Positions 1 to 12,057 of a DNA stretch of 64,000 bases are shown here, piece by piece. This DNA is from Glandiceps talaboti. Its lineage: Eukaryota > Hemichordata > Enteropneusta > Spengelidae. The notes under the pieces were generated by a model. The model was not told where the DNA came from, ran no database searches, and saw nothing but the letters and a program-made list of their open reading frames with translations. Both the position numbers and the translations under genes were made by a program. The stretch covers positions 5,435,899-5,499,898 of the forward strand of contig NC_135567.1 in the NCBI RefSeq assembly GCF_964340395.1, read 5' to 3'. Position 1 is the stretch's first letter. Each line of letters begins with the position of its first letter.

Positions 1-1225
1 TCGACATTTATCCATTTTAGAAAAATTATTCCTGTTTTGTTACTTTTGGGAATTTTTTTTACCAAATTCGATATGTGTGTATTTGTTAGCATGTCAAATA
101 ACATATTAGTTGTTATTGTTGGAAAATTTTGTTTCATTTTTTATTTATTTAAATTGTTATTATTATATATCTTTATAAATTTTATCAATTCACATCCATT
201 TAAAAAAATAAATTTTATCAATTCACGTCCAATTTTTACAGACTACATCCCCACCAAACATCAAATTGGTCCCACTAGTTTCAGATATTAAAATTTATTT
301 ACAGAGAGAAAGACAGAAATATGGATATGTTACCATGTCTAAAGCTTGGTAACATCTTATTGTTTAGTTGTGCAAAAATACTGTGTTTTCAAGTGACTTT
401 GTAGGGATTAACAGTGGTTCCTCAGAAGAGCAGGGACAATAGTAATCCATAGCATCTATTTTGTGCGATACAGTTGGTATGAAATATGAGATACAGGTAA
501 CAGTATGAGTTTGGGTTTGGAGGTCTCAGAGAAGTACCATTTTATACACAGTCCTCTTCCCCCAGGTCCGCCAATCTCGATTTGTTGTATTTTCCCTACG
601 TAGTCTTTTTTCAATCCATGTTTCAATATACAGTGGTGCCAAACGTAAAACTTTATTGTGCATGCGAGAGCAAATACATTTTTAATAGCCGAGGGAAATT
701 GATTTTGACTGAGTAGCACTTGACCCCAAAGCCATGCTATAGGGTCTATGATAACACCCAGGATGAAACATGGATGTCATAGTAACTTGATGATCATATT
801 GAAAATAAAATAGCGTGCCTGATTTAGAGAGCTTTTGACGAAGTTTTGTCAAGAAACACGCTCACATTTTCCAATTCACATGGTACCTCACAGATTTACT
901 CCATATTGACTAATTCAGTGATGAACAATTGAGTATCGAATCCTGGCAGGCTTGTAGGTTATTTAGCCAAACACAATTAAATATATTTAATATTCTTTTC
1001 ATGTTTATAGCATTTTTATTGTAAAGGCAGAAGATGTTTATGATATATGCTTGAAATTGCGACAAAATAGTTGTAAGACTGTCAAGATTAAAACTACTTT
1101 AACAAAATATCTATCAGATTTAGCACTATGGCAGATGATTAACTTTTTAGAGAATTGTATGCAAATGTCTATAAAACTTCTATCGACGAATTTGTGTAAA
1201 ACATGTAAAAATCAAACTAATTAAA
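1..1225. other. AT-rich non-coding stretch, nothing recognised
   Basis: No coding exon, RNA gene or clear repeat was recognised here. The short open frames at 37-291 (+) and 456-719 (-) are low-complexity or lack any family motif. The stretch may be downstream intron of the ankyrin gene on the minus strand. Confidence 0.5.
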
Positions 1226-1680
1226 AATATTTTAGAATTTCTATAATAGTCTACAAAAGCACTATAAAACCTTTTTGTAAGGGTAGCTGTTTTTTATGAA
1301 AATATGCAAGTACTTACCTTATCAACTTGACAAATTACAGTCAAATATTCTCTGATGTCTCATTGGGATGGGTGTATATGTCACAAAGTAGATAAATAAC
1401 ATATTAGTTCATCTAAAATCAACTTACGCCATCAACTTCATTTACTTGGGCCCCAGCTTCCAGCAACAATTTACAGATATCCAAATACCCCTTGAAAGCA
1501 CCCCAATGTAGACTTGTCCGTTCTCCCTATAATTAAAGGATACAATTTACTAATCCTCTTGTTATAATATTGCAATGTATTATATCAATAATTATGATTG
1601 TAATATCTTTGTGTAAATATACAAATATTTTCTTGAAATGTTTCCTAAGTCTCATTATTATTATTATATAGATTGATTAA
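1226..1680 (-). repeat. Ankyrin exon duplication unit, copy 1
   Basis: Exon 1428-1526 and its intron flanks resemble 49398-49830 over about 450 bp. Shared blocks include tttttgtaaggg-agctg, atattctctg, cattgggatg, gataaataa and ttataatattgcaatgtatta. Intron as well as exon sequence is conserved, so the copies arose by DNA duplication of an exon plus flanks. Confidence 0.8.
1428..1526 (-). CDS. Ankyrin-repeat exon (33 residues, phase 0)
   Basis: Read on the minus strand, this 99-bp exon encodes one complete 33-residue ankyrin repeat. It begins GERTSLHWGAFKGYLD, continues with the helix-two signature ICKLLLEAGA, and ends QVNEVDG. It is bounded by an acceptor (...attatag, just above 1526) and a donor (gtaagt, just below 1428). 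Both boundaries fall between codons, so the exon can be skipped or duplicated without breaking frame. Ankyrin repeats are helix-turn-helix-hairpin protein-interaction modules, and proteins made only of such repeats need no other motif to be recognised. A closely related exon with homologous intron flanks lies at 49606-49704 in the same orientation. The two could be neighbouring exons, since their reading frames join cleanly. The parent gene, its first exon and other domains are not visible. Confidence 0.82.
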
Positions 1681-2490
1681 TGAGTAGGGTCAGTAATTGT
1701 GAGTGACTGTCGGGTCCCACAGCCGCCGACCACCGTGAGCTGGATCCTGCTGTTGACAAAATGAAGAATGCACACACGCAACCACTTGTTTGTTGACATT
1801 TGCTGACTCAACATCTTAGTTCTCACTAGATAAGATTATACAAAATCACCTTTACCCTCTAGAAATTCATTTGGCATGAGTAGCATTTTAAAAAACAACA
1901 CAAAGAGAACACAACAAATACTAATACAAATACTTGGTTTCCAGGGATCTCTGCCTATGTGAATGTTGATGATATGCCTAGATTGCTATAATCAGTTCTG
2001 ACTTCATATTTCTGATTGTGAACTTGACAACTTCAAAACAAGGCCACATGGCTGAAACTAAGTGCAATGTTTTCTGGAAGTACTCAGTGCTTGCATTGAA
2101 TGTGGTAGAATAAAAAAATTCAATCAATGAAATAGGATCCTTCCAATTGTCTATTGACTTTCATTACCTCAAAACAAGCTGTACCCAAATGAAATATGCA
2201 TAAAATACACATAAATCATAAGTTCAACATGTGTATTTCTCTGTGCTCTTGGTAAACAGGATTTTGTAAGGCGAGCCAACAATGTATTGTGGGTAATGTC
2301 TCATACTGCGTATGACTTGGTAGGGAAACCCGAGATTAGTCAATGAAGAAAGAAACCTACTGTGCCCCAGGTAAATCAACAGTTCCAAGTGGGCCCTCTA
2401 GGCCCCCTGGAACTATCAGCACATACAGACAAACTAACGACAGAAACCCGAACGTCTAAATATAGATAAAATTATACAAAGCAGATAATA
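1681..2490. other. Unassigned sequence with one imperfect palindrome
   Basis: No gene recognised. A short GC-rich foldback lies at 2382-2413 (arms gttccaagtgggcc and ggccccctggaac). It may belong to an unrecognised mobile element. Confidence 0.4.
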
Positions 2491-2577
2491 GTCTCTGTTA
2501 CCCAGACTCTTGCCATAGAGGGCTCCATCCCCAGCAGTGGTGGATCCCTCAATGGCAAGAGTCTGGGTAATCAAGAC
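2491..2577. repeat. Long hairpin (36-nt inverted repeat, 15-nt loop)
   Basis: The arms at 2491-2526 and 2542-2577 are reverse complements with five mismatches, including an uninterrupted core around ttacccagactcttgccat. The loop is 2527-2541. It could be the terminus of a foldback element, a MITE remnant, or a hairpin transcript. No matching copy was seen elsewhere in the window. Confidence 0.8.
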
Positions 2578-2598
2578 TAACATATATGTTGCATCAAA

Positions 2599-2765
2599 GG
2601 TTGGTGCAAAAGAATCAGGTCAGATGATGGGTATATTCTATGCTTTGTAACTGTGGATTATTTCCATCATTGGGCGTGCACCTGATGCAACAGTGGACGG
2701 ACATGTTTTCTCTGTGCTCCTGAAACATAAAGCTATCCAGTACACCTTTGAAGCAACTCCTGCCA
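2599..2765 (+). pseudogene. Possible retroelement integrase-core fragment
   Basis: One frame reads DDGYILCFVTVDYFHHWACT up to a stop. A shifted frame continues PDATVDGHVFSVLLKHKA. The DGY...TVDYF..W pattern resembles the first beta-strands of the retroviral/Ty3-gypsy integrase core (DGYxYI.T.VDYFSKW), with its catalytic Asp in the VD pair. The fragment is very short and needs a frameshift to read. No reverse transcriptase, protease or LTR was seen beside it. Chance similarity is possible. Confidence 0.3.
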
Positions 2766-3261
2766 ATTAAACTGGTATTCTAACTTCCTGATTAGAATAC
2801 CTGTGGCACGGCAGTTGAAGTCTACCGAAGGAACCTAAAGTAAACCTGTCAAGTGCCGTAATTTAACATATGTCATTTAGTACGGTGATAAGTTATTCAG
2901 TAGTAGCCCAATGTCATAGCCACTGCCATTTTGTCAAGTTGCATTCCAGTAACCAGAAAAGCTGCTTGCTACTCTTAATCTGTTAGAGTTCTCAATGTGT
3001 CGTGTCATGTGAGTGATGTAACTGTCCTAAGTTGGAAGCTTCTTGCTATTGTTTTTCCTGTTTTTAGGCTGTTTACTTTTAATACTACGACATTTTCACT
3101 CAACCCGTCCTATTTTTAACTTTGATGTTTCCTATGTAATTCAAATGTTCAATTGATACAGTAAATAAGTTCCTATCATATTCAATGTACATGGTCCTAT
3201 ATCACTACAATTCCACGAGTATCTGCACTAACCCTGAACTACTACTTATACCAGTCCAATC

Positions 3262-3513
3262 ATGTCTCTTGCAATGTCCCGACCAATGAGAACAAAGAAA
3301 CCTCCACAAATTTACACTCCTTCAAAATCAAAATATCTTGACGGTAACAGAACTAACACCAAGTATTCAATGAATACCAGAAAAACCATTACCAAGAAAA
3401 ATGAAGCAGCTTCAAGAGTATTACATTGTGAAACTAAAATAATTGGAGGTGGTGTTGTACTAACTTTATCTGCTGCTGCATGTGAGCTCATAAATAACTG
3501 TTTTGTTGACTAA
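3262..3513 (+). pseudogene. Short basic frame at the 5' side of the LINE
   Basis: An 83-residue frame starts MSLAMSRPMRTKKPPQ and is rich in Lys, Thr and Ser, ending in a small hydrophobic segment. Position and orientation suggest it belongs to the LINE's 5' region or the start of its ORF1, but no domain is recognisable. It could be a chance frame. Confidence 0.3.
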
Positions 3514-3813
3514 TATAAAGATAAACATACTACAATGCATTCAAAGATATATAATAATGGTCTTGAATGTGAACGTTCTCTGTCAATTAAAGCATCTCCA
3601 TGTGGCAAACAGCTCTTGAGAATCAACCTATATCACACAACATCAAAATTATGATAAACGGAAGCAAAATAGACCAGTTCCTAGTTAATGATCTCCATTA
3701 TATCTTACAACTGATATAATATAACTTTCCTGATTTAAAACAAATCAATAAAATGCACAAGCTATCTTGCATCAGAAATCAGTGAACAATATACCAAATT
3801 CCAAAAGAAAAGG

Positions 3814-4473
3814 ATGTCCAAGAGTAACTCACCAGGTAGTACCAAAAATACACATATCACAACCCCTCATCCAGCAGATACAATCATGATTACCAATGAA
3901 AATCAACAAGATCAACAAAATCAACAACTTCAACAATTTCATAAAGGATGTGATATACAGCATAATAATGGATCAACAACTACACAAAACAATGATAAAA
4001 CAAAGACATCGGATGCTCAAAATTTACATTATCACCTCCAGTCACCTGTATCTAACCCTCCGCATGATACATCATACAGCTCAACTCATGATGGAAGTGA
4101 TAGTACAAGCATACATGTTATAATATGTGCAGTATGTAAAAACATCAATGGTAATCCACCATCAATCCAATGTTCTAAATGCTCTTCTTGGTTGCATCTC
4201 CAGTACGAGAATCTCCCCCTAAACTCTCCAAATGTAATAAATGAAGACATGACATATGACTGTCAAACATGCTGCAAAGTCGATGAATACCAATGGAATA
4301 CAATACTTTTGAAGAATCAATCTTGTTTGACAATGACCACCCCTGCCAAAAAGGAACAGCTTGTATCTACTGCAACTAACACCGATATCATAGACTTTGA
4401 AAAAAAATTCAACAAAAGGACAAGAAGATTAAAGAATTTGAAAAGAAACTCTCACAAAAAGACTTTGGGATAA
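3814..4473 (+). pseudogene. LINE ORF1-like protein with PHD-type zinc finger
   Basis: This is a 219-residue frame. The N-terminal half is a Gln/Asn/His/Thr-rich disordered region. From about residue 106 comes a cysteine-rich module: ICAVCKN, then IQCSKCSSWLHLQYENL, then YDCQTCC. The spacing C-x2-C...C-x2-C...H...C-x2-C is that of a PHD/RING-like zinc finger, and the SSWLH motif is typical of PHD fingers in CR1-group ORF1 proteins. One metal ligand may be altered, since a Cys is normally expected two or three residues after the conserved His and Gln/Tyr stand there. The tail is strongly basic and coiled-coil-like, then ends at a TAA at 4471. The following 1.1 kb carries related but broken coding sequence. 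In active LINEs ORF1 binds the element's RNA. Confidence 0.72.
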
Positions 4474-5480
4474 AAGATAAGAGCCAACAGACTAATTACA
4501 CAGGAGACTATATTTTAAAACTGGAACAGAAAATCCAAGAACTGGAGAACTAAAATCGTTTACTTAAACTGGAAATAACCACATTTACAAAGTAGCAAAT
4601 GCAACCAGAATGATATTCAACAAACTCAGTACAATGAAGCACAACAGTATCATCCTCATCATCAACAACACATTTCACCATATAGTACTTGTCAACAGTA
4701 CAACAACCAGAGAATTCGGCTAGACGTTCATGTAATGATAACACTTCAATATTACTCAGACTCTCCAGTATTGAAAAAAAGATACAGCAACTTTGCATAT
4801 CTACTTTAGAGAAAGATCTGGATAAAATTTCCATGGTCATCATGATGGCAACCAACGACGTTGTCACAAAGGTTACGGTCAACCTAACCAACAGCATAGA
4901 CATAAAACTACATCTGCTGAATATGATAATGTTACTTCAATAAATCTTCAAAGAACCAACAACAACTACAATTATTAGTCAGTTACATAGAAATGACAAC
5001 ACTTCAGATGTAGTTTCTGAACAAAATCAAATCTAGTTTGTATGCATCAAGTAGTGGAACAAAAACTTCTACAAGTCCCTAATGTAATACTGACACAATA
5101 TAACAAACAGAAAGATGTTTCACCAGCTGCCTCTTGCATCAGAACCAACATAAATACCAAAACACAACAGACAGTACATATAAATGGACCATCCCAAACG
5201 AATACAACATCTCCAGAGAGCAACGATGTAAGAACACAGAACCATCCGATATCTTGTGTATGCAAACCTGTTCTTAGTACTATGCCAGACACTCAACAGA
5301 GCTGTAGAGGAGCAACGTGAACAAACAACAACAACACAGATTTCAACAAGAGGTAACAATCAATGATTGCGTAGTCACGCGTCATCGAAAAACACAAAGA
5401 AGACGATGAAGGAACTCCAACAAAATCATTCTACCAGCCCTTTACGTAACAAGCAAACATGAAATACCAACATTCAACAG
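4474..5480 (+). pseudogene. Degenerate ORF1 C-terminal / inter-ORF region of the LINE
   Basis: Short shifting plus-strand frames (4689-4943 and 5042-5320) are rich in Gln, Asn, Thr and Ser, matching the composition of the flanking LINE ORFs. The plus strand is CAA/ACA-rich throughout. No domain is recognised. Opposite-strand frames here are shadows of this composition. Confidence 0.45.
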
Positions 5481-6363
5481 ATTAAAATAGCATCCTTTAA
5501 CATCAAGAACATCAAAGCTAATGCCAACTATACTGCGAGAATTTTACATGAAGTACATATATTATGCCTACAAAAACATTGGCTATATGAATTCAAGAAA
5601 CCAGTTATAAATGTACTATTTCCAACTCACACAGTTTTTAGTAAATTTGAAGACCACCATTCCTCCAACTCAGAGGCCAAGAGGCTTTGGTGGTGTTGCA
5701 ATAATATGGAATGGGCAGTTAGACAGTATAATCACAACCCATCCTGATAGATCCACTAACATCTGCATGATTACTATCAACAGTAAAACACCAATTTGTT
5801 TAATTAAAGTGTACATGCCATCAAGAAATTCAAAGTGTACATGCCATCAAGAAATTCAATTATTTGGAGAATTCAAGTTTTATTATGTACTTGACGAATT
5901 AGCTGAAATAATCGATACGTTTTCATACCATTTCAGAATTGTTAATGCTGGAGATATCAATGATTCATTACACCGCAATCCTTCTACTACTCGTGATAGG
6001 AAATTCCAAGCCTTTTGTAGGGGTCATCTACTCTTATTACACAGTAACTATCCAATTAAAGATACATTTCAACATGACAATATGAATGACACATCACCAA
6101 TAGACTATATTCTTGAACAATCCAGTAATGGCCCTAGATGTCTACAACATATTCATATCTATGATGAAAGTGCCGATAACTTATCTGACCATGTTCCTGT
6201 TAAAGCTACAACAAGTTTACATCCTTACCCACAAATGAACAGTAACTGTGCCATTTCCCCTAAGGAGCCAACAAAAAGTGACCTTCCACCTAAAGTTATC
6301 TGGGAAAAATCAACAATGATATCTACTTTGACAAACTTAGACTGTATCTACCCAGATTTATAG
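5481..6363 (+). pseudogene. LINE apurinic-type endonuclease domain, inactivated
   Basis: The domain opens IASFNIKNIKANANYTARIL and continues HILCLQKHWLYEF. After a frameshift near 5660 it runs RPRGFGGVAIIWN, KVYMPSRNS, NAGDINDSL, SPIDYILEQ and LSDHVPV. These match the APE-type endonuclease of non-LTR elements: FN for metal binding, LQEHW for the catalytic Glu, GD(F/I)N, S-x-IDYI and SDHxP. The expected Glu of LQEHW reads Lys (AAA at the codon), a one-base G-to-A change that should abolish metal coordination. A 26-bp tandem duplication lies at about 5808-5862. Active enzymes of this family nick target DNA to prime reverse transcription. The frame closes at a TAG at 6361. Confidence 0.82.
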
Positions 6364-6974
6364 CAGAACTTGAAACCAACCATGTCATTGATAACTATAC
6401 TTATACCCTTATAAATGTTACAACAACAGCCGCTAATGAAACCTGTCACAACAATTGTTCACATAAGAAAAAGAGTAAAATGAAAAGTATCAAAGTATGG
6501 AACACCAAAATTGCCACAGATATGAAAGAAAAAAGACAAGCAGCATCAAATTGGATCAAAGCTGGTACAGTGGTAGACCAACTGATCATACAAACCCAAG
6601 AGTTATTCAAAGATGTCAAACTCGTAACATCTTCGTAAAGTGAACAGGATAACACTTGCCATCAAAAGATATGCATAATAGAGTAAATAAGCTACTGGTA
6701 ACACACAGTGAAGACAAGAAAAAATTCTATAAATTAATTAGATCTCAAAGAACATTTAAGAATACCAACATAAACAAACTCAATGTTGACAACAAGATAT
6801 TTAGAAGAAAACACCCATTTTGACAAATTAGCAACACCAGATGACCAACCACACTACAACAGTGAGTACTAAAAACTTGTAAATGAAGACATGTGTGCAC
6901 ATGAAATCTTATGGAGTTTAAAACCAGAAGATGTCCTATATATAATAGAAAACGAGTTAACAACTTACATTGAC

Positions 6975-7690
6975 TAATTGGATTGTAACAAAGCATCTAA
7001 TATTCATGGTATGACTGCAGAACATTTGAAGATAGGTCAAGTTATCATCATCAAACACCTTTTAACACTGATCAATGCCATACTACAACCACATTTCTCG
7101 AGCTTTAAAAGAAGGAATTGTTATGTTGATCTCCATAAATGGGAAACAACAGACCATAGCTGCAAACTATCATGATATTACCTGTCTACACATTATTGGA
7201 AAAAATCATTGAGAAAGCACTGGTCACCAGGATTGAAGGGTCTTTCTGTAAACAACAAAACAAACTACAATTTGGATTTACAAAGAACGTGTCAACGGCT
7301 AATGCAGCTCTTATCGTTTCTGAAGTTATAAACAATGCTAAAGACAATAAACGCCCACTTTTATTAATATCCTTGATGTCCAAAAAGCCTTTGATGTGGT
7401 GTGGCATACGTCCCTCTTTTGTAAACTCTATTTGTCCGATTTCTCTCAACCATTTGTCAAGAATGTCATACAACGATACAATAATGCTACTTCCAGTGTT
7501 AAATGGAGTAATAATAAATATCTCAAGCAGTTTTCAAGTACAACAAGGAGTTTGACATGGGGGCATTTTATCTGCACATCTCTATAAAGTATACATCAAT
7601 GAACCATTTATAACCAGGGAATAGGCTGTCATATTGGTACCATTAACTGTGTCTGCCCTACAGTTGCAGATGATACCTCTCTACTAGTAG
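6975..7690 (+). pseudogene. LINE reverse transcriptase domain, frameshifted
   Basis: Reading across at least three frames gives NKASNIHGMTAEHLKIG (RT motif 0/1 region), ITCLHIIGKIIEKAL, LQFGFTKNVSTANAALIVSE, DVQKAFDVVWHTSL (domain A with its catalytic Asp), VQQGV followed by GGILSAHLYKVYIN (domain B'), and CPTVADDTSLL (domain C, the YxDD box in the form VADD). The order and spacing are those of CR1/Jockey-type RTs. A frameshift near 7375 breaks domain A, and a stop follows VQQGV. Sequence between domain C and the C-terminal zinc knuckle is far too short, so the thumb region is deleted. Confidence 0.85.
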
Positions 7691-7699
7691 ATAATACAA

Positions 7700-7917
7700 C
7701 AAACCCTACATTTGCACTCTGCAAAAAAGAACTGGAAACACGTGATCACTTCATAAGCAAATGTGAAAATTTCCATACTACAAGAGTTAACTTTCTATCC
7801 AAGGCTGAAGAAATACTACATAAACATTTACCAATCCACATCCACAAAGGAACATCAACAACAAATATGACACAAATTGTTCTAGACTTTACTAAACTTG
7901 GGGAAATAAATAAATAA
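7700..7917 (+). pseudogene. LINE ORF2 C-terminal zinc-knuckle segment
   Basis: The frame reads FALCKKELETRDHFISKCE and later MTQIVLDFTKLGEINK before a stop. The C-x5-ETRDHFI-x2-C pattern is the C-terminal knuckle of CR1-like ORF2 proteins (usually CP.CG..ETxxHFLxxC). It follows the VADD motif almost directly, which marks an internal deletion. The element ends in an (AAAT)n-like stretch near 7910. Confidence 0.65.
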
Positions 7918-7936
7918 CTACCTGAAACAGATCTTT

Positions 7937-8450
7937 AACAAGCGACCTATCGGTCAGAATAGCTCCGCTGTTTGTTTTTCTTATTTTATTTTTTATTTTG
8001 GTAACATGTAGAAGTGGTTCAGTTCTTCAGCTCTTCACTATGCAGTTTTGTTTTAACGATGTAATAAAGTGGTTAGTGGTTTCATATGATGTCTCACTAT
8101 AAAACACATTTTACACAGACAGTTGGTAATGTATTGTACTTTTATACCATAGTCACCTGCCATTTTATAACGAAAATCTACTGTTATGAAAAATTGCACA
8201 AAATCTCAGAAAAAAAATGACTGGGAAATGCACACAAGAAAAAAAAAGAGAGGATTTTGAGGTTGGCTATAAATAATTCCAGTGTCTAACCCTGGAAATT
8301 TTAATGATGAATGAAATAAACTAGGGATCTAAAATAATTTTGAGGCAATTCGAATTTCAATTTTCTAACAAATTTACCAAGTCAACAACATTCAACTTGT
8401 ACTAGTTGTAGTAGATATAACATCGTCTGATATTTTAATTTACGGAGTTT
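7937..8450. repeat. Dispersed repeat F, copy 1
   Basis: Starting aagcgacctatcggtcagaa, this sequence matches 35096-35460 nearly base for base in several long blocks (aatagctccgctg, gtggttcagttcttcag, aaattgcacaaaatctcag). The first copy has extra sequence near 8230-8340. No coding potential. Confidence 0.85.
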
Positions 8451-9596
8451 CTTGTGACCGGCGCCTGTCAGCAGACTCTGCCAATTTTTTTTTCATCATT
8501 CCATTGTATTTAAACCTTATACTTGATATTTCGCAATATTTATAATTCTCAACAAAATACCTCAACATGCCTCACCTCGCTTGTACTCAAAGCAGTCCCG
8601 GTATGATCACTGACTAGTCGTGCTTGCATACGGAGTAATCTGGGACTCGATTCTGACAATTGTCCCTACTATTTGTTTAGAGTCAAGTCAGCAATATAGA
8701 CTCGTGCACCACCTGTCGTATGTAAGCAGGGCTAACCACTGACATGACCAGAGAGAACCTTTTCGGCTTTACATGTAAAACGGGGAAAGATACGAAAAAT
8801 ATAATGCAAAGTCTGAAGCCGAATTAAAGTTGTAATTATTTTGATTATTTTTACTTGCCAAATATTTGCATTTTGGAAATGGCAAGACACGTTCATGTCG
8901 TATAACTTTACATGTAAACTGTCGGCCAATAAACAAAGTTTGGTCGATTCACAGTCGGCAGTGAGACTGCTCTTGCATAACTGCAATCGCATGCCTTCCT
9001 TAGCCGAGTTGTCTTTATTCTGGTTCACTGTCACTCCAAATTGCACGACAATATAGAATTAATCACAAGTTACATGTTATCTGAAAACATCACACTTTTA
9101 TAGTGGGTCTGAAGTGTGATTTTAGTGAGAACCAAGAACGTCCTGTGGTGCTACTTGCTGTGGAAAATCGCCCGGTCAAACGAGGTCAGCTTCAGCTTCT
9201 GGTCAAATCAGTCATAGTTACTTGCCATAGTTATTTAAACACATAAAAATACACCTTTTTGCGAAATTTGTGAAACTTTCCGGTCCGTATTAAGGAAACT
9301 ATATGAGCGAAAAACCGGGTCGAAGTTTCAAGGCCTCAAGTATGCGTCTCAAATTCATCGGAAAATCGGTATTCCTAAATGTAATTTCAAAATTTGTTTT
9401 CCTGGTAGGAAAGAAGAGATGTCAGTTGAGGTTTAGGCATTTACAGTATCTAAAATGGTGGACTCTAGTGAAAGTTACGGCGAGTTGAAAATACCCAAAA
9501 ATAAGGCCTGTGAGCAGCCATTCAAAGTGTAATGGTTTCAAACTGAAGGATAGATGTATGCAAATGAGGATGTTGTGGACTGGCTGATTATGTAGA
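8451..9596. other. Unassigned intergenic/intronic sequence
   Basis: No gene or repeat was recognised. The overlapping frames at 8732-9046 (-) and 8841-9056 (+) and the frame at 9303-9488 have no family signature. Its position between repeats F and C parallels 35461-38036, but the intervening sequences differ in length. Confidence 0.4.
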
Positions 9597-10204
9597 AGGG
9601 GTGCAGAATTTGGATTTGAAGTTTACAACCCTGTTTCGAACAAACGCTTGTCATTTGGGCGCACAATGCGTAGAATTGTGACTATAGCACATATTACATT
9701 GCTTGTGTGACGTCAATAGTGTCTTTTGAAAAGTGGCAGTTTACCTAAAGTCTCATGGTCTGATTTCCAATATGGCGTCGGTCATAATACTCATTAATAT
9801 ATTCATTTTTTTCAAATTACAAAAAAAAAATTAAAAAAATAGAAAAGATGATGTGCTGACTTGAAATTAACAAATCTGAGTAAGCTACCCCCTGCGCATC
9901 AACACACCAGATATCAAAGCAATCTGACAAGTAGTATTGGAGGAGATGATGAAAATATAATTTTTGGAAAAAAATCATAAGAAATTGAAAATGGCACAGA
10001 TCAACTTGGCATGAACAAATCTGAATAGCCTCCCCCTAGGAAACATGCACACTAAATATCGAAGTATTCTGGCTGTTACTTTCGGAGAAGATGATGAAAA
10101 TATAAAAAGTTGACGGACATCTATGATTCACATATACCTCTATACTCTATACCCACTATACCTAAAGATACGCTTTCATCTTTCGCTGACAGCAGAGCTA
10201 AAAA
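9597..10204 (+). repeat. Dispersed repeat C, copy 1, ending in stem-loop plus GCTAAAAA
   Basis: About 610 bp homologous to 38037-38648. It shares catttgggcgcacaatgcg, ccaatatggcgtcggtcata and cacctatgattca-like blocks. The 3' end is a short foldback (cgctttcat...gctgacagc) followed by agagctaaaaa. This is the same end design as families A, B and D. No protein is encoded. Confidence 0.82.
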
Positions 10205-12057
10205 CTGGAGCGTGTTTGTAGACAGTATTGCTTTGACCTGCACATAACCAGGAATAGGCTGATATCCAATGTTACTTATTAACATTATGTCATTGTGTGT
10301 AATCTCGTGGATTACTGTCTTGTACTCTGTACAGTCTTATTTTTATGTTCTTTTGTTGTTTTAAATTGAAGTTTCAGTAATTGGACTTCCTGAGTCAAAC
10401 CACAATGGCTGGACGTACCAACTGAACTGAACTATGGTACATCACACACACTTCTGAATTGCTCCAAGATTAACATCTGTTTGAGATTGCTTGAAAACAG
10501 AGTTATTAGTACAGATGAACGGTATTAATTCTGTAATCTGTATTGAAACTGTAAGTTCATTCAAGCTATAGACCTGATAAAGTGTCTTGTCCATTACTCT
10601 GTCTTACTATCTATGTGTGGCTTAAAGTCAAAAACCACTGGAAAGATTATTTTGATATTTGGTAAAGATGTTCAGTTCAGTTTCTTGTTAGTATATATTT
10701 TTCAAATAAAATATATACATCTGCCTATCACCAAAATAACTTAAGATTACTTTATTTCTTTAATAATTAATCAATGGGTTATACTTCTAATATATTTCAT
10801 AATGACAGGCATCTGTTTACTAGTAATATTTAATAACTACTATTTAAAGCAAAATTAACTGTTCAATGATTTGTACATGAAATATTGTAATTGGATTTGA
10901 AACTTTTTTTACTGTCGAAAAAGTCTTGGATAATTATGCTTGCGAAAACACATGAAACACAGGTTGATGGGCACATTTCATCTTGAATGTAAAGATATAT
11001 ACTACAGCACACTTTGACCATTCACCCTGGGCACTGTACCCACTCCTACCTTAGTTACCTTTGCTACTGTTACCTCTGACCTTCGCACATAGCTGGCAGC
11101 TCATGTAAGTATACAAGAATCACTCTCATAGCTCCACTTGTACACAAGATCCCCTTGGACTTTTGGGAATTAGCAAGTACACATCACACACATTTAAATC
11201 CGAACCGAGCACACACTAAGAACTGTGGAGAACTTAGCAAAAATGATGCATTCATTAACCTCCATGGAAGTTCCCCACTTCTGCTTGATCTGTTGTGTAA
11301 ACTCCCTTAATTTCCATTAACGTCCAAATTTACATAACGTACGTGTATGGCTGAATAATTAATGCAAACCATATAAAATTATTGGACAGTTTCTTTGGCC
11401 GGGGAGGGGATTGGAAGCGGTCTCTCCCTGTTTTTGAAATTGGCAGTAGAGAATTTGGGTCATTTCTACAATGGCATGACTTTGTTGGAATTATGGTATA
11501 TATTCGTGTCCCTGTTTCTTATCTGTATTCTTTAATATTATTTCATCAAGAGTGATAACATAACTATACATGTACATAATGTATTACCTACCACACAAGT
11601 TACAGACCATGTCACGTTCTATTCTTCAATATAAAGGGATTAATACACATTGTACATTTTCTATTTTGGACATTACCCGGTACATGTTATTGACACTAAC
11701 ACAAATCACCACATCTCATCTGACTTCAGTTTGTATTATACATTGTAGGTATTAGCACCTAAAGTTCTCTAACACACCAGAAACTTTACTATATCTACAA
11801 TGGTAATGCCACTATACCAATGTTATGGACACTACATGGACCGTTTTGTGGTGTGTTATGCATGTGAAACTCATTTAAAACTTACATAAACAGTAAACTT
11901 CAGCTTTTTGAAACTGAGAAATATTACCCAAACAAACTACAGCTCTGCTAGGGGAGATCCCTAGGACTTCCTCACCCCAAGAGGTCATGCATGCAGTCAA
12001 TCAGATACGCCAAATTTTAATTTCATAATGGTATGAAACTTGTCATATACATTTTAA
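10205..12057. other. Unassigned stretch with one repeat B-related fragment
   Basis: No exon recognised. At about 11385-11460 a GC-rich piece (ggccggggaggggattgg...tttttgaaattggcagt) is the reverse complement of the C-rich segment at 48392-48480. The rest shows only AT-rich sequence. Confidence 0.45.

Larger units (their letters stand above)
3262..7917 (+). mobile_element. Decayed CR1/Jockey-like LINE, near full length but broken
   Basis: In 5' to 3' order the region reads: a short basic open frame (3262-3513), an ORF1-like protein with a PHD-type zinc finger (3814-4473), degenerate Gln/Asn-rich coding sequence, an apurinic endonuclease domain (from about 5481), a reverse transcriptase (6975-7690), and a C-terminal zinc-knuckle segment (7700-7917). 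This order is that of a two-ORF non-LTR retrotransposon of the CR1/Jockey group. It is inactive, with frameshifts, stops and a missing stretch after the VADD motif. The 3' end lies just before the repeat starting at 7937. The 5' end is not defined. Confidence 0.88.

Noticed and set aside
4550-5359. Minus-strand frames of 79-117 residues
   Set aside because: Shadows of the CAA/ACA-rich plus-strand LINE ORF1 remnant.
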